Positions 23,870 to 37,558 of a stretch of DNA of 64,000 nucleotides are shown in pieces. Within the stretch, counting starts at the first letter, position 1; the number at the start of each line of letters is the position of its first letter. The notes under the pieces are model-generated. The model did no database searches, was not told the DNA's origin, and saw only the letters and a list, made by a program, of their open reading frames with translations. Both the position numbers and the translations under genes were made by a program. The DNA comes from Auanema rhodensis (taxonomy: Eukaryota > Nematoda > Chromadorea > Rhabditida > Rhabditidae), in the NCBI GenBank assembly GCA_964057225.1, contig OZ059897.1:17794001-17858000 (forward strand). The letters run 5' to 3'.

Positions 23870-25624
23870 TAGTTATGATCGTTTGAAAAATGATGCATTA
23901 GTGTATGTTGAGTTTCCATGTACACTCAACATTGCTTCCAAAAACATTTTGACAAAAATTTTTTCGAAAAATTTCAAACTAATTTAGCAAAAAGTAGATG
24001 TTTTTAGATTTCATTTTCCAAGGCGAAGACGATGGACAATGTTATTCAACGAAAAAATTAATTCTTCAGGGTGAAAATCGAGGATATAAGTGTGAACTTA
24101 TATCAGTTGATATCTCGGTGCATTTTTCAGCTAGCGCAAATCTGATAACACAGATCGACGCAGCTTAAAAATCCGCATCGAATGCACTATACTACATCGA
24201 GAAACGCTTAATACAAAAATTAGTTATAATCGTTTGAAAAATGATGCATTAGTGTATGTTGAGTTTCCATGTACACTCAACATTGCTTCCAAAAACATTT
24301 TGACAAAAATTTTTTCGAAAAATTTCAAAATAATTTAGCAAAAAGTAGATGTTTTTAGATTCCATTTTTCAAGGCAAAGACGATGGACAATGTTATTCAA
24401 CGAAAAAAGTAATTCTTCAGGGTGAAAATCGAGGATATAAGTGTGAACTTATATCAGTTGATATCTCGGTGCATTTTTAAGCTAGCGCAAATCTGATAAC
24501 ACAGATCGACGCAGCTTAAAAATCCGCATCGAATGCACTATACTACATTGAGAAACGCTTAATACAAAAATTAGTTATAATCGTTTGAAAAATGATGCAT
24601 TAGTGTATGTTGAGTTTCCATGTACACTCAACATTGCTTCCAAAAACATTTTGACAAAAATTTTTTCGAAAAATTTCAAAATAATTTAGCAAAAAGTAGA
24701 TGTTTTTAGATTCCATTTTTCAAGGCAAAGACGATGGACAATGTTATTCAACGAAAAAAGTAATTCTTCAGGGTGAAAATCGAGGATATAAGTGTGAACT
24801 TATATCAGTTGATATCTCGGTGCATTTTTAAGCTAGCGCAAATCTGATAACACAGATCGACGCAGCTTAAAAATCCGCATCGAATGCACTATACTACATT
24901 GAGAAACGCTTAATACAAAAATTAGTTATGATCGTTTGAAAAATGATGCATTAGTGTATGTTGAGTTTCCATGTACACTCAACATTGCTTCCAAAAACAT
25001 TTTGACAAAAATTTTTTCGAAAAATTTCAAACTAATTTAGCAAAAAGTAGATGTTTTTAGATTTCATTTTCCAAGGCGAAGACGATGGACAATGTTATTC
25101 AACGAAAAAATTAATTCTTCAGGGTGAAAATCGAGGATATAAGTGTGAACTTATATCAGTTGATATCTCGGTGCATTTTTAAGCTAGCGCAAATCTGATA
25201 ACACAGATCGACGCAGCTTAAAAATCCGCATCGAATGCACTATACTACATCGAGAAACGCTTAATACAAAAATTAGTTATAATCGTTTGAAAAATGATGC
25301 ATTAGTGTATGTTGAGTTTCCATGTACACTCAACATTGCTTCCAAAAACATTTTGACAAAAATTTTTTCGAAAAATTTCAAAATAATTTAGCAAAAAGTA
25401 GATGTTTTTAGATTCCATTTTTCAAGGCAAAGACGATAGACAATGTTATTCAACGAAAAAATCAATTCTTCAGGGTGAAAATTGAGGATATAAGTGTGAA
25501 CTTATATCAGTTGATATCTCGGTGCATTTTTAAGCTAGCGCAAATCTGATAACACAGATCGACGCAGCTTAAAAATCCGCATCGAATGCACTATACTACA
25601 TTGAGAAACGCTTAATACAAAAAT
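23870..25624. repeat. 5-unit duplication (1755 bp), copy 2
   Basis: Units 69-73 repeat units 64-67 and end in the ATAGAC/TCAATTC/ATTGAGG unit (25274), which is where the array would have continued before duplication. Unit 70 lacks the private CGAGGC change of unit 65, so that change arose after the copy was made, or was lost here. Confidence 0.8.
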
Positions 25625-27379
25625 TAGTTATGATCGTTTGAAAAATGATGCATTAGTGTATGTTGAGTTTCCATGTACACTCAACATTGCTTCCAAAAAC
25701 ATTTTGACAAAAATTTTTTCGAAAAATTTCAAAATAATTTAGCAAAAAGTAGATGTTTTTAGATTTCATTTTTCAAGGCAAAGACGATGGACAATGTTAT
25801 TCAACGAAAAAATTAATTCTTCAGGGTGAAAATCGAGGATATAAGTGTGAACTTATATCAGTTGATATCTCGGTGCATTTTTAAGCTAGCGCAAATCTGA
25901 TAACACAGATCGACGCAGCTTAAAAATCCGCATCGAATGCACTATACTACATCGAGAAACGCTTAATACAAAAATTAGTTATAATCGTTTGAAAAATGAT
26001 GCATTAGTGTATGTTGAGTTTCCATGTACACTCAACATTGCTTCCAAAAACATTTTGACAAAAATTTTTTCGAAAAATTTCAAAATAATTTAGCAAAAAG
26101 TAGATGTTTTTAGATTCCATTTTCCAAGGCGAAGACGATGGACAATGTTATTCAACGAAAAAATTAAATCTTCAGGGTGAAAATCGAGGATATAAGTGTG
26201 AACTTATATCAGTTGATATCTCGGTGCATTTTTAAGCTAGCGCAAATCTGATAACACAGATCGACGCAGCTTAAAAATCCGCATCGAATGCACTATACTA
26301 CATCGAGAAACGCTTAATACAAAAATTAGTTATAATCGTTTGAAAAATGATGCATTAGTGTATGTTGAGTTTCCATGTACACTCAACATTGCTTCCAAAA
26401 ACATTTTGACAAAAATTTTTTCGAAAAATTTCAAAATAATTTAGCAAAAAGTAGATGTTTTTAGATTTCATTTTTCAAGGCAAAGACGATGGACAATGTT
26501 ATTCAACGAAAAAATTAATTCTTCAGGGTGAAAATCGAGGATATAAGTGTGAACTTATATCAGTTGATATCTCGGTGCATTTTTAAGCTAGCGCAAATCT
26601 GATAACACAGATCGACGCAGCTTAAAAATCCGCATCGAATGCACTATACTACATTGAGAAACGCTTAATACAAAAATTAGTTATAATCGTTTGAAAAATG
26701 ATGCATTAGTGTATGTTGAGTTTCCATGTACACTCAACATTGCTTCCAAAAACATTTTGACAAAAATTTTTTCGAAAAATTTCAAAATAATTTAGCAAAA
26801 AGTAGATGTTTTTAGATTTCATTTTCCAAGGCGAAGACGATGGACAATGTTATTCAACGAAAAAATTAATTCTTCAGGGTGAAAATCGAGGATATAAGTG
26901 TGAACTTATATCAGTTGATATCTCGGTGCATTTTTAAGCTAGCGCAAATCTGATAACACAGATCGACGCAGCTTAAAAATCCGCATCGAATGCACTATAC
27001 TACATCGAGAAACGCTTAATACAAAAATTAGTTATAATCGTTTGAAAAATGATGCATTAGTGTATGTTGAGTTTCCATGTACACTCAACATTGCTTCCAA
27101 AAACATTTTGACAAAAATTTTTTCGAAAAATTTCAAAATAATTTAGCAAAAAGTAGATGTTTTTAGATTCCATTTTTCAAGGCAAAGACGATGGACAATG
27201 TTATTCAACGAAAAAAGTAATTCTTCAGGGTGAAAATCGAGGATATAAGTGTGAACTTATATCAGTTGATATCTCGGTGCATTTTTAAGCTAGCGCAAAT
27301 CTGATAACACAGATCGACGCAGCTTAAAAATCCGCATCGAATGCACTATACTACATTGAGAAACGCTTAATACAAAAAT
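25625..27379. repeat. Mixed units 74-78
   Basis: With the two units before them, these resemble units 82-87 (28433 onward): CAAACTAA, ATAGAC, TCC-CCAAGGCG, TTTCATTTTTC, TTTCATTTTCC, GTAATTC. One extra unit sits in the order here, unit 74 (25625): a G8, TTTCATTTTTC, CATCGAG unit. Unit 75 has a private TTAAATCTTC at 26164-26173. This is a one-unit insertion or deletion between otherwise parallel blocks. Confidence 0.65.
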
Positions 27380-30300
27380 TAGTTATAATCGTTTGAAAAA
27401 TGATGCATTAGTGTATGTTGAGTTTCCATGTACACTCAACATTGCTTCCAAAAACATTTTGACAAAAATTTTTTCGAAAAATTTCAAACTAATTTAGCAA
27501 AAAGTAGATGTTTTTAGATTTCATTTTCCAAGGCGAAGACGATGGACAATGTTATTCAACGAAAAAATTAATTCTTCAGGGTGAAAATCGAGGATATAAG
27601 TGTGAACTTATATCAGTTGATATCCTGGTGCATTTTTAAGCTAGCGCAAATCTGATAACACAGATCGACGCAGCTTAAAAATCCGCATCGAATGAACTAT
27701 ACTACATCGAGAAACGCTTAATACAAAAATTAGTTATAATCGTTTGAAAAATGATGCATTAGTGTATGTTGAGTTTCCATGTACACTCAACATTGCTTCC
27801 AAAAACATTTTGACAAAAATTTTTTCGAAAAATTTCAAAATAATTTAGCAAAAAGTAGATGTTTTTAGATTCCATTTTTCAAGGCAAAGACGATGGACAA
27901 TGTTATTCAACGAAAAAATTAATTCTTCAGGGTGAAAATCGAGGATATAAGTGTGAACTTATATCAGTTGATATCTTGGTGCATTTTTAAGCTAGCGCAA
28001 ATCTGATAACACAGATCGACGCAGCTTAAAAATCCGCATCGAATGCGCTATACTACATTGAGAAACGCTTAATACAAAAATTAGTTATGATCGTTTGAAA
28101 AATGATGCATTAGTGTATGTTGAGTTTCCATGTACACTCAACATTGCTTCCAAAAACATTTTGACAAAAATTTTTTCGAAAAATTTCAAAATAATTTAGC
28201 AAAAAGTAGATGTTTTTAGATTCCATTTTTCAAGGCAAAGACGATGGACAATGTTATTCAACGAAAAAAGTAATTCTTCAGGGTGAAAATCGAGGATATA
28301 AGTGTGAACTTATATCAGTTGATATCTCGGTGCATTTTTAAGCTAGCGCAAATCTGATAACACAGATCGACGCAGCTTAAAAATCCGCATCGAATGCACT
28401 ATACTACATTGAGAAACGCTTAATACAAAAATTAGTTATGATCGTTTGAAAAATGATGCATTAGTGTATGTTGAGTTTCCATGTACACTCAACATTGCTT
28501 CCAAAAACATTTTGACAAAAATTTTTTCGAAAAATTTCAAACTAATTTAGCAAAAAGTAGATGTTTTTAGATTTCATTTTCCAAGGCGAAGACGATGGAC
28601 AATGTTATTCAACGAAAAAATTAATTCTTCAGGGTGAAAATCGAGGATATAAGTGTGAACTTATATCAGTTGATATCTCGGTGCATTTTTAAGCTAGCGC
28701 AAATCTGATAACACAGATCGACGCAGCTTAAAAATCCGCATCGAATGCACTATACTACATCGAGAAACGCTTAATACAAAAATTAGTTATAATCGTTTGA
28801 AAAATGATGCATTAGTGTATGTTGAGTTTCCATGTACACTCAACATTGCTTCCAAAAACATTTTGACAAAAATTTTTTCGAAAAATTTCAAAATAATTTA
28901 GCAAAAAGTAGATGTTTTTAGATTCCATTTTTCAAGGCAAAGACGATAGACAATGTTATTCAACGAAAAAATCAATTCTTCAGGGTGAAAATTGAGGATA
29001 TAAGTGTGAACTTATATCAGTTGATATCTCGGTGCATTTTTAAGCTAGCGCAAATCTGATAACACAGATCGACGCAGCTTAAAAATCCGCATCGAATGCA
29101 CTATACTACATTGAGAAACGCTTAATACAAAAATTAGTTATAATCGTTTGAAAAATGATGCATTAGTGTATGTTGAGTTTCCATGTACACTCAACATTGC
29201 TTCCAAAAACATTTTGACAAAAATTTTTTCGAAAAATTTCAAAATAATTTAGCAAAAAGTAGATGTTTTTAGATTCCATTTTCCAAGGCGAAGACGATGG
29301 ACAATGTTATTCAACGAAAAAATTAATTCTTCAGGGTGAAAATCGAGGATATAAGTGTGAACTTATATCAGTTGATATCTCGGTGCATTTTTAAGCTAGC
29401 GCAAATCTGATAACACAGATCGACGCAGCTTAAAAATCCGCATCGAATGCACTATACTACATCGAGAAACGCTTAATACAAAAATTAGTTATAATCGTTT
29501 GAAAAATGATGCATTAGTGTATGTTGAGTTTCCATGTACACTCAACATTGCTTCCAAAAACATTTTGACAAAAATTTTTTCGAAAAATTTCAAAATAATT
29601 TAGCAAAAAGTAGATGTTTTTAGATTTCATTTTTCAAGGCAAAGACGATGGACAATGTTATTCAACAAAAAAATTAATTCTTCAGGGTGAAAATCGAGGA
29701 TATAAGTGTGAACTTATATCAGTTGATATCTCGGTGCATTTTTAAGCTAGCGCAAATCTGATAACACAGATCGACGCAGCTTAAAAATCCGCATCGAATG
29801 CACTATACTACATTGAGAAACGCTTAATACAAAAATTAGTTATAATCGTTTGAAAAATGATGCATTAGTGTATGTTGAGTTTCCATGTACACTCAACATT
29901 GCTTCCAAAAACATTTTGACAAAAATTTTTTCGAAAAATTTCAAAATAATTTAGCAAAAAGTAGATGTTTTTAGATTTCATTTTCCAAGGCGAAGACGAT
30001 GGACAATGTTATTCAACGAAAAAATTAATTCTTCAGGGTGAAAATCGAGGATATAAGTGTGAACTTATATCAGTTGATATCTCGGTGCATTTTTAAGCTA
30101 GCGCAAATCTGATAACACAGATCGACGCAGCTTAAAAATCCGCATCGAATGCACTATACTACATCGAGAAACGCTTAATACAAAAATTAGTTATAATCGT
30201 TTGAAAAATGATGCATTAGTGTATGTTGAGTTTCCATGTACACTCAACATTGCTTCCAAAAACATTTTGACAAAAATTTTTTCGAAAAATTTCAAAATAA

Positions 30301-31240
30301 TTTAGCAAAAAGTAGATGTTTTTAGATTCCATTTTTCAAGGCAAAGACGATGGACAATGTTATTCAACGAAAAAAGTAATTCTTCAGGGTGAAAATCGAG
30401 GATATAAGTGTGAACTTATATCAGTTGATATCTCGGTGCATTTTTAAGCTAGCGCAAATCTGATAACACAGATCGACGCAGCTTAAAAATCCGCATCGAA
30501 TGCACTATACTACATTGAGAAACGCTTAATACAAAAATTAGTTATAATCGTTTGAAAAATGATGCATTAGTGTATGTTGAGTTTCCATGTACACTCAACA
30601 TTGCTTCCAAAAACATTTTGACAAAAATTTTTTCGAAAAATTTCAAACTAATTTAGCAAAAAGTAGATGTTTTTAGATTTCATTTTCCAAGGCGAAGACG
30701 ATGGACAATGTTATTCAACGAAAAAATTAATTCTTCAGGGTGAAAATCGAGGATATAAGTGTGAACTTATATCAGTTGATATCTCGGTGCATTTTTAAGC
30801 TAGCGCAAATCTGATAACACAGATCGACGCAGCTTAAAAATCCGCATCGAATGAACTATACTACATCGAGAAACGCTTAATACAAAAATTAGTTATAATC
30901 GTTTGAAAAATGATGCATTAGTGTATGTTGAGTTTCCATGTACACTCAACATTGCTTCCAAAAACATTTTGACAAAAATGTTTTCGAAAAATTTCAAAAT
31001 AATTTAGCAAAAAGTAGATGTTTTTAGATTCCATTTTTCAAGGCAAAGACGATGGACAATGTTATTCAACGAAAAAATTAATTCTTCAGGGTGAAAATCG
31101 AGGATATAAGTGTGAACTTATATCAGTTGATATCTTGGTGCATTTTTAAGCTAGCGCAAATCTGATAACACAGATCGACGCAGCTTAAAAATCCGCATCG
31201 AATGCACTATACTACATTGAGAAACGCTTAATACAAAAAT
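27380..31240. repeat. 11-unit block duplicated at 18-unit distance, copy 1 (3861 bp)
   Basis: Units 79-89 share their fingerprint order with units 97-107, 6318 bp away. The order is CAAACTAA/CCTGG/GAATGAAC; CTTGG/GAATGCGC; G8 GTAATTC; G8 CAAACTAA; ATAGAC haplotype; TCC-CCAAGGCG; AACAAAAAAA; TTTCATTTTCC; GTAATTC; CAAACTAA/GAATGAAC; CTTGG. A private T to G at 30980 (unit 89) separates the copies. The natural period of this block is 12 units (4212 bp), because unit 91 again begins CAAACTAA/CCTGG. Confidence 0.85.
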
Positions 31241-31942
31241 TAGTTATGATCGTTTGAAAAATGATGCATTAGTGTATGTTGAGTTTCCATGTACACTCAA
31301 CATTGCTTCCAAAAACATTTTGACAAAAATTTTTTCGAAAAATTTCAAAATAATTTAGCAAAAAGTAGATGTTTTTAGATTCCATTTTTCAAGGCAAAGA
31401 CGATGGACAATGTTATTCAACGAAAAAAGTAATTCTTCAGGGTGAAAATCGAGGATATAAGTGTGAACTTATATCAGTTGATATCTCGGTGCATTTTTAA
31501 GCTAGCGCAAATCTGATAACACAGATCGACGCAGCTTAAAAATCCGCATCGAATGCACTATACTACATTGAGAAACCCTTAATACAAAAATTAGTTATAA
31601 TCGTTTGAAAAATGATGCATTAGTGTATGTTGAGTTTCCATGTACACTCAACATTGCTTCCAAAAACATTTTGACAAAAATTTTTTCGAAAAATTTCAAA
31701 CTAATTTAGCAAAAAGTAGATGTTTTTAGATTTCATTTTCCAAGGCGAAGACGATGGACAATGTTATTCAACGAAAAAATTAATTCTTCAGGGTGAAAAT
31801 CGAGGATATAAGTGTGAACTTATATCAGTTGATATCCTGGTGCATTTTTAAGCTAGCGCAAATCTGATAACACAGATCGACGCAGCTTAAAAATCCGCAT
31901 CGAATGAACTATACTACATCGAGAAACGCTTAATACAAAAAT
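29837..31942. repeat. 6-unit repeat inside the 18-unit block, copy 1 (2106 bp)
   Basis: Units 86-91 run TTTCATTTTCC/CATCGAG; GTAATTC; CAAACTAA/GAATGAAC; CTTGG; G8 with AAACCCTT; CAAACTAA/CCTGG/GAATGAAC. Units 92-97 repeat them. This inserted tandem copy converts a 12-unit spacing into the 18-unit spacing between the two larger blocks. Confidence 0.85.
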
Positions 31943-34048
31943 TAGTTATAATCGTTTGAAAAATGATGCATTAGTGTATGTTGAGTTTCCATGTACACTC
32001 AACATTGCTTCCAAAAACATTTTGACAAAAATTTTTTCGAAAAATTTCAAAATAATTTAGCAAAAAGTAGATGTTTTTAGATTTCATTTTCCAAGGCGAA
32101 GACGATGGACAATGTTATTCAACGAAAAAATTAATTCTTCAGGGTGAAAATCGAGGATATAAGTGTGAACTTATATCAGTTGATATCTCGGTGCATTTTT
32201 AAGCTAGCGCAAATCTGATAACACAGATCGACGCAGCTTAAAAATCCGCATCGAATGCACTATACTACATCGAGAAACGCTTAATACAAAAATTAGTTAT
32301 AATCGTTTGAAAAATGATGCATTAGTGTATGTTGAGTTTCCATGTACACTCAACATTGCTTCCAAAAACATTTTGACAAAAATTTTTTCGAAAAATTTCA
32401 AAATAATTTAGCAAAAAGTAGATGTTTTTAGATTCCATTTTTCAAGGCAAAGACGATGGACAATGTTATTCAACGAAAAAAGTAATTCTTCAGGGTGAAA
32501 ATCGAGGATATAAGTGTGAACTTATATCAGTTGATATCTCGGTGCATTTTTAAGCTAGCGCAAATCTGATAACACAGATCGACGCAGCTTAAAAATCCGC
32601 ATCGAATGCACTATACTACATTGAGAAACGCTTAATACAAAAATTAGTTATAATCGTTTGAAAAATGATGCATTAGTGTATGTTGAGTTTCCATGTACAC
32701 TCAACATTGCTTCCAAAAACATTTTGACAAAAATTTTTTCGAAAAATTTCAAACTAATTTAGCAAAAAGTAGATGTTTTTAGATTTCATTTTCCAAGGCG
32801 AAGACGATGGACAATGTTATTCAACGAAAAAATTAATTCTTCAGGGTGAAAATCGAGGATATAAGTGTGAACTTATATCAGTTGATATCTCGGTGCATTT
32901 TTAAGCTAGCGCAAATCTGATAACACAGATCGACGCAGCTTAAAAATCCGCATCGAATGAACTATACTACATCGAGAAACGCTTAATACAAAAATTAGTT
33001 ATAATCGTTTGAAAAATGATGCATTAGTGTATGTTGAGTTTCCATGTACACTCAACATTGCTTCCAAAAACATTTTGACAAAAATTTTTTCGAAAAATTT
33101 CAAAATAATTTAGCAAAAAGTAGATGTTTTTAGATTCCATTTTTCAAGGCAAAGACGATGGACAATGTTATTCAACGAAAAAATTAATTCTTCAGGGTGA
33201 AAATCGAGGATATAAGTGTGAACTTATATCAGTTGATATCTTGGTGCATTTTTAAGCTAGCGCAAATCTGATAACACAGATCGACGCAGCTTAAAAATCC
33301 GCATCGAATGCACTATACTACATTGAGAAACGCTTAATACAAAAATTAGTTATGATCGTTTGAAAAATGATGCATTAGTGTATGTTGAGTTTCCATGTAC
33401 ACTCAACATTGCTTCCAAAAACATTTTGACAAAAATTTTTTCGAAAAATTTCAAAATAATTTAGCAAAAAGTAGATGTTTTTAGATTCCATTTTTCAAGG
33501 CAAAGACGATGGACAATGTTATTCAACGAAAAAAGTAATTCTTCAGGGTGAAAATCGAGGATATAAGTGTGAACTTATATCAGTTGATATCTCGGTGCAT
33601 TTTTAAGCTAGCGCAAATCTGATAACACAGATCGACGCAGCTTAAAAATCCGCATCGAATGCACTATACTACATTGAGAAACCCTTAATACAAAAATTAG
33701 TTATAATCGTTTGAAAAATGATGCATTAGTGTATGTTGAGTTTCCATGTACACTCAACATTGCTTCCAAAAACATTTTGACAAAAATTTTTTCGAAAAAT
33801 TTCAAACTAATTTAGCAAAAAGTAGATGTTTTTAGATTTCATTTTCCAAGGCGAAGACGATGGACAATGTTATTCAACGAAAAAATTAATTCTTCAGGGT
33901 GAAAATCGAGGATATAAGTGTGAACTTATATCAGTTGATATCCTGGTGCATTTTTAAGCTAGCGCAAATCTGATAACACAGATCGACGCAGCTTAAAAAT
34001 CCGCATCGAATGAACTATACTACATCGAGAAACGCTTAATACAAAAAT
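31943..34048. repeat. 6-unit repeat inside the 18-unit block, copy 2 (2106 bp)
   Basis: Units 92-97 repeat units 86-91, including the AAACCCTT variant in the fifth unit (33347) and CCTGG in the sixth (33698). The last unit is also the first unit of the second 11-unit block, so the two duplications interlock. It lacks the private T to G of unit 89. Confidence 0.85.
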
Positions 34049-37000
34049 TAGTTATAATCGTTTGAAAAATGATGCATTAGTGTATGTTGAGTTTCCATGT
34101 ACACTCAACATTGCTTCCAAAAACATTTTGACAAAAATTTTTTCGAAAAATTTCAAAATAATTTAGCAAAAAGTAGATGTTTTTAGATTCCATTTTTCAA
34201 GGCAAAGACGATGGACAATGTTATTCAACGAAAAAATTAATTCTTCAGGGTGAAAATCGAGGATATAAGTGTGAACTTATATCAGTTGATATCTTGGTGC
34301 ATTTTTAAGCTAGCGCAAATCTGATAACACAGATCGACGCAGCTTAAAAATCCGCATCGAATGCGCTATACTACATTGAGAAACGCTTAATACAAAAATT
34401 AGTTATGATCGTTTGAAAAATGATGCATTAGTGTATGTTGAGTTTCCATGTACACTCAACATTGCTTCCAAAAACATTTTGACAAAAATTTTTTCGAAAA
34501 ATTTCAAAATAATTTAGCAAAAAGTAGATGTTTTTAGATTCCATTTTTCAAGGCAAAGACGATGGACAATGTTATTCAACGAAAAAAGTAATTCTTCAGG
34601 GTGAAAATCGAGGATATAAGTGTGAACTTATATCAGTTGATATCTCGGTGCATTTTTAAGCTAGCGCAAATCTGATAACACAGATCGACGCAGCTTAAAA
34701 ATCCGCATCGAATGCACTATACTACATTGAGAAACGCTTAATACAAAAATTAGTTATGATCGTTTGAAAAATGATGCATTAGTGTATGTTGAGTTTCCAT
34801 GTACACTCAACATTGCTTCCAAAAACATTTTGACAAAAATTTTTTCGAAAAATTTCAAACTAATTTAGCAAAAAGTAGATGTTTTTAGATTTCATTTTCC
34901 AAGGCGAAGACGATGGACAATGTTATTCAACGAAAAAATTAATTCTTCAGGGTGAAAATCGAGGATATAAGTGTGAACTTATATCAGTTGATATCTCGGT
35001 GCATTTTTAAGCTAGCGCAAATCTGATAACACAGATCGACGCAGCTTAAAAATCCGCATCGAATGCACTATACTACATCGAGAAACGCTTAATACAAAAA
35101 TTAGTTATAATCGTTTGAAAAATGATGCATTAGTGTATGTTGAGTTTCCATGTACACTCAACATTGCTTCCAAAAACATTTTGACAAAAATTTTTTCGAA
35201 AAATTTCAAAATAATTTAGCAAAAAGTAGATGTTTTTAGATTCCATTTTTCAAGGCAAAGACGATAGACAATGTTATTCAACGAAAAAATCAATTCTTCA
35301 GGGTGAAAATTGAGGATATAAGTGTGAACTTATATCAGTTGATATCTCGGTGCATTTTTAAGCTAGCGCAAATCTGATAACACAGATCGACGCAGCTTAA
35401 AAATCCGCATCGAATGCACTATACTACATTGAGAAACGCTTAATACAAAAATTAGTTATAATCGTTTGAAAAATGATGCATTAGTGTATGTTGAGTTTCC
35501 ATGTACACTCAACATTGCTTCCAAAAACATTTTGACAAAAATTTTTTCGAAAAATTTCAAAATAATTTAGCAAAAAGTAGATGTTTTTAGATTCCATTTT
35601 CCAAGGCGAAGACGATGGACAATGTTATTCAACGAAAAAATTAATTCTTCAGGGTGAAAATCGAGGATATAAGTGTGAACTTATATCAGTTGATATCTCG
35701 GTGCATTTTTAAGCTAGCGCAAATCTGATAACACAGATCGACGCAGCTTAAAAATCCGCATCGAATGCACTATACTACATCGAGAAACGCTTAATACAAA
35801 AATTAGTTATAATCGTTTGAAAAATGATGCATTAGTGTATGTTGAGTTTCCATGTACACTCAACATTGCTTCCAAAAACATTTTGACAAAAATTTTTTCG
35901 AAAAATTTCAAAATAATTTAGCAAAAAGTAGATGTTTTTAGATTTCATTTTTCAAGGCAAAGACGATGGACAATGTTATTCAACAAAAAAATTAATTCTT
36001 CAGGGTGAAAATCGAGGATATAAGTGTGAACTTATATCAGTTGATATCTCGGTGCATTTTTAAGCTAGCGCAAATCTGATAACACAGATCGACGCAGCTT
36101 AAAAATCCGCATCGAATGCACTATACTACATTGAGAAACGCTTAATACAAAAATTAGTTATAATCGTTTGAAAAATGATGCATTAGTGTATGTTGAGTTT
36201 CCATGTACACTCAACATTGCTTCCAAAAACATTTTGACAAAAATTTTTTCGAAAAATTTCAAAATAATTTAGCAAAAAGTAGATGTTTTTAGATTTCATT
36301 TTCCAAGGCGAAGACGATGGACAATGTTATTCAACGAAAAAATTAATTCTTCAGGGTGAAAATCGAGGATATAAGTGTGAACTTATATCAGTTGATATCT
36401 CGGTGCATTTTTAAGCTAGCGCAAATCTGATAACACAGATCGACGCAGCTTAAAAATCCGCATCGAATGCACTATACTACATCGAGAAACGCTTAATACA
36501 AAAATTAGTTATAATCGTTTGAAAAATGATGCATTAGTGTATGTTGAGTTTCCATGTACACTCAACATTGCTTCCAAAAACATTTTGACAAAAATTTTTT
36601 CGAAAAATTTCAAAATAATTTAGCAAAAAGTAGATGTTTTTAGATTCCATTTTTCAAGGCAAAGACGATGGACAATGTTATTCAACGAAAAAAGTAATTC
36701 TTCAGGGTGAAAATCGAGGATATAAGTGTGAACTTATATCAGTTGATATCTCGGTGCATTTTTAAGCTAGCGCAAATCTGATAACACAGATCGACGCAGC
36801 TTAAAAATCCGCATCGAATGCACTATACTACATTGAGAAACGCTTAATACAAAAATTAGTTATAATCGTTTGAAAAATGATGCATTAGTGTATGTTGAGT
36901 TTCCATGTACACTCAACATTGCTTCCAAAAACATTTTGACAAAAATTTTTTCGAAAAATTTCAAACTAATTTAGCAAAAAGTAGATGTTTTTAGATTTCA

Positions 37001-37558
37001 TTTTCCAAGGCGAAGACGATGGACAATGTTATTCAACGAAAAAATTAATTCTTCAGGGTGAAAATCGAGGATATAAGTGTGAACTTATATCAGTTGATAT
37101 CTCGGTGCATTTTTAAGCTAGCGCAAATCTGATAACACAGATCGACGCAGCTTAAAAATCCGCATCGAATGAACTATACTACATCGAAAAACGCTTAATA
37201 CAAAAATTAGTTATAATCGTTTGAAAAATGATGCATTAGTGTATGTTGAGTTTCCATGTACACTCAACATTGCTTCCAAAAACATTTTGACAAAAATTTT
37301 TTCGAAAAATTTCAAAATAATTTAGCAAAAAGTAGATGTTTTTAGATTCCATTTTTCAAGGCAAAGACGATGGACAATGTTATTCAACGAAAAAATTAAT
37401 TCTTCAGGGTGAAAATCGAGGATATAAGTGTGAACTTATATCAGTTGATATCTTGGTGCATTTTTAAGCTAGCGCAAATCTGATAACACAGATCGACGCA
37501 GCTTAAAAATCCGCATCGAATGCACTATACTACATTGAGAAACGCTTAATACAAAAAT
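33698..37558. repeat. 11-unit block duplicated at 18-unit distance, copy 2 (3861 bp)
   Basis: Units 97-107 repeat units 79-89. A private change, ATCGAAAAAC for ATCGAGAAAC, marks unit 106 (36857). The match ends in unit 108, which carries CAAAGC and normal AAACGCTT where unit 90 has CAAGGC and AAACCCTT. Confidence 0.85.
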
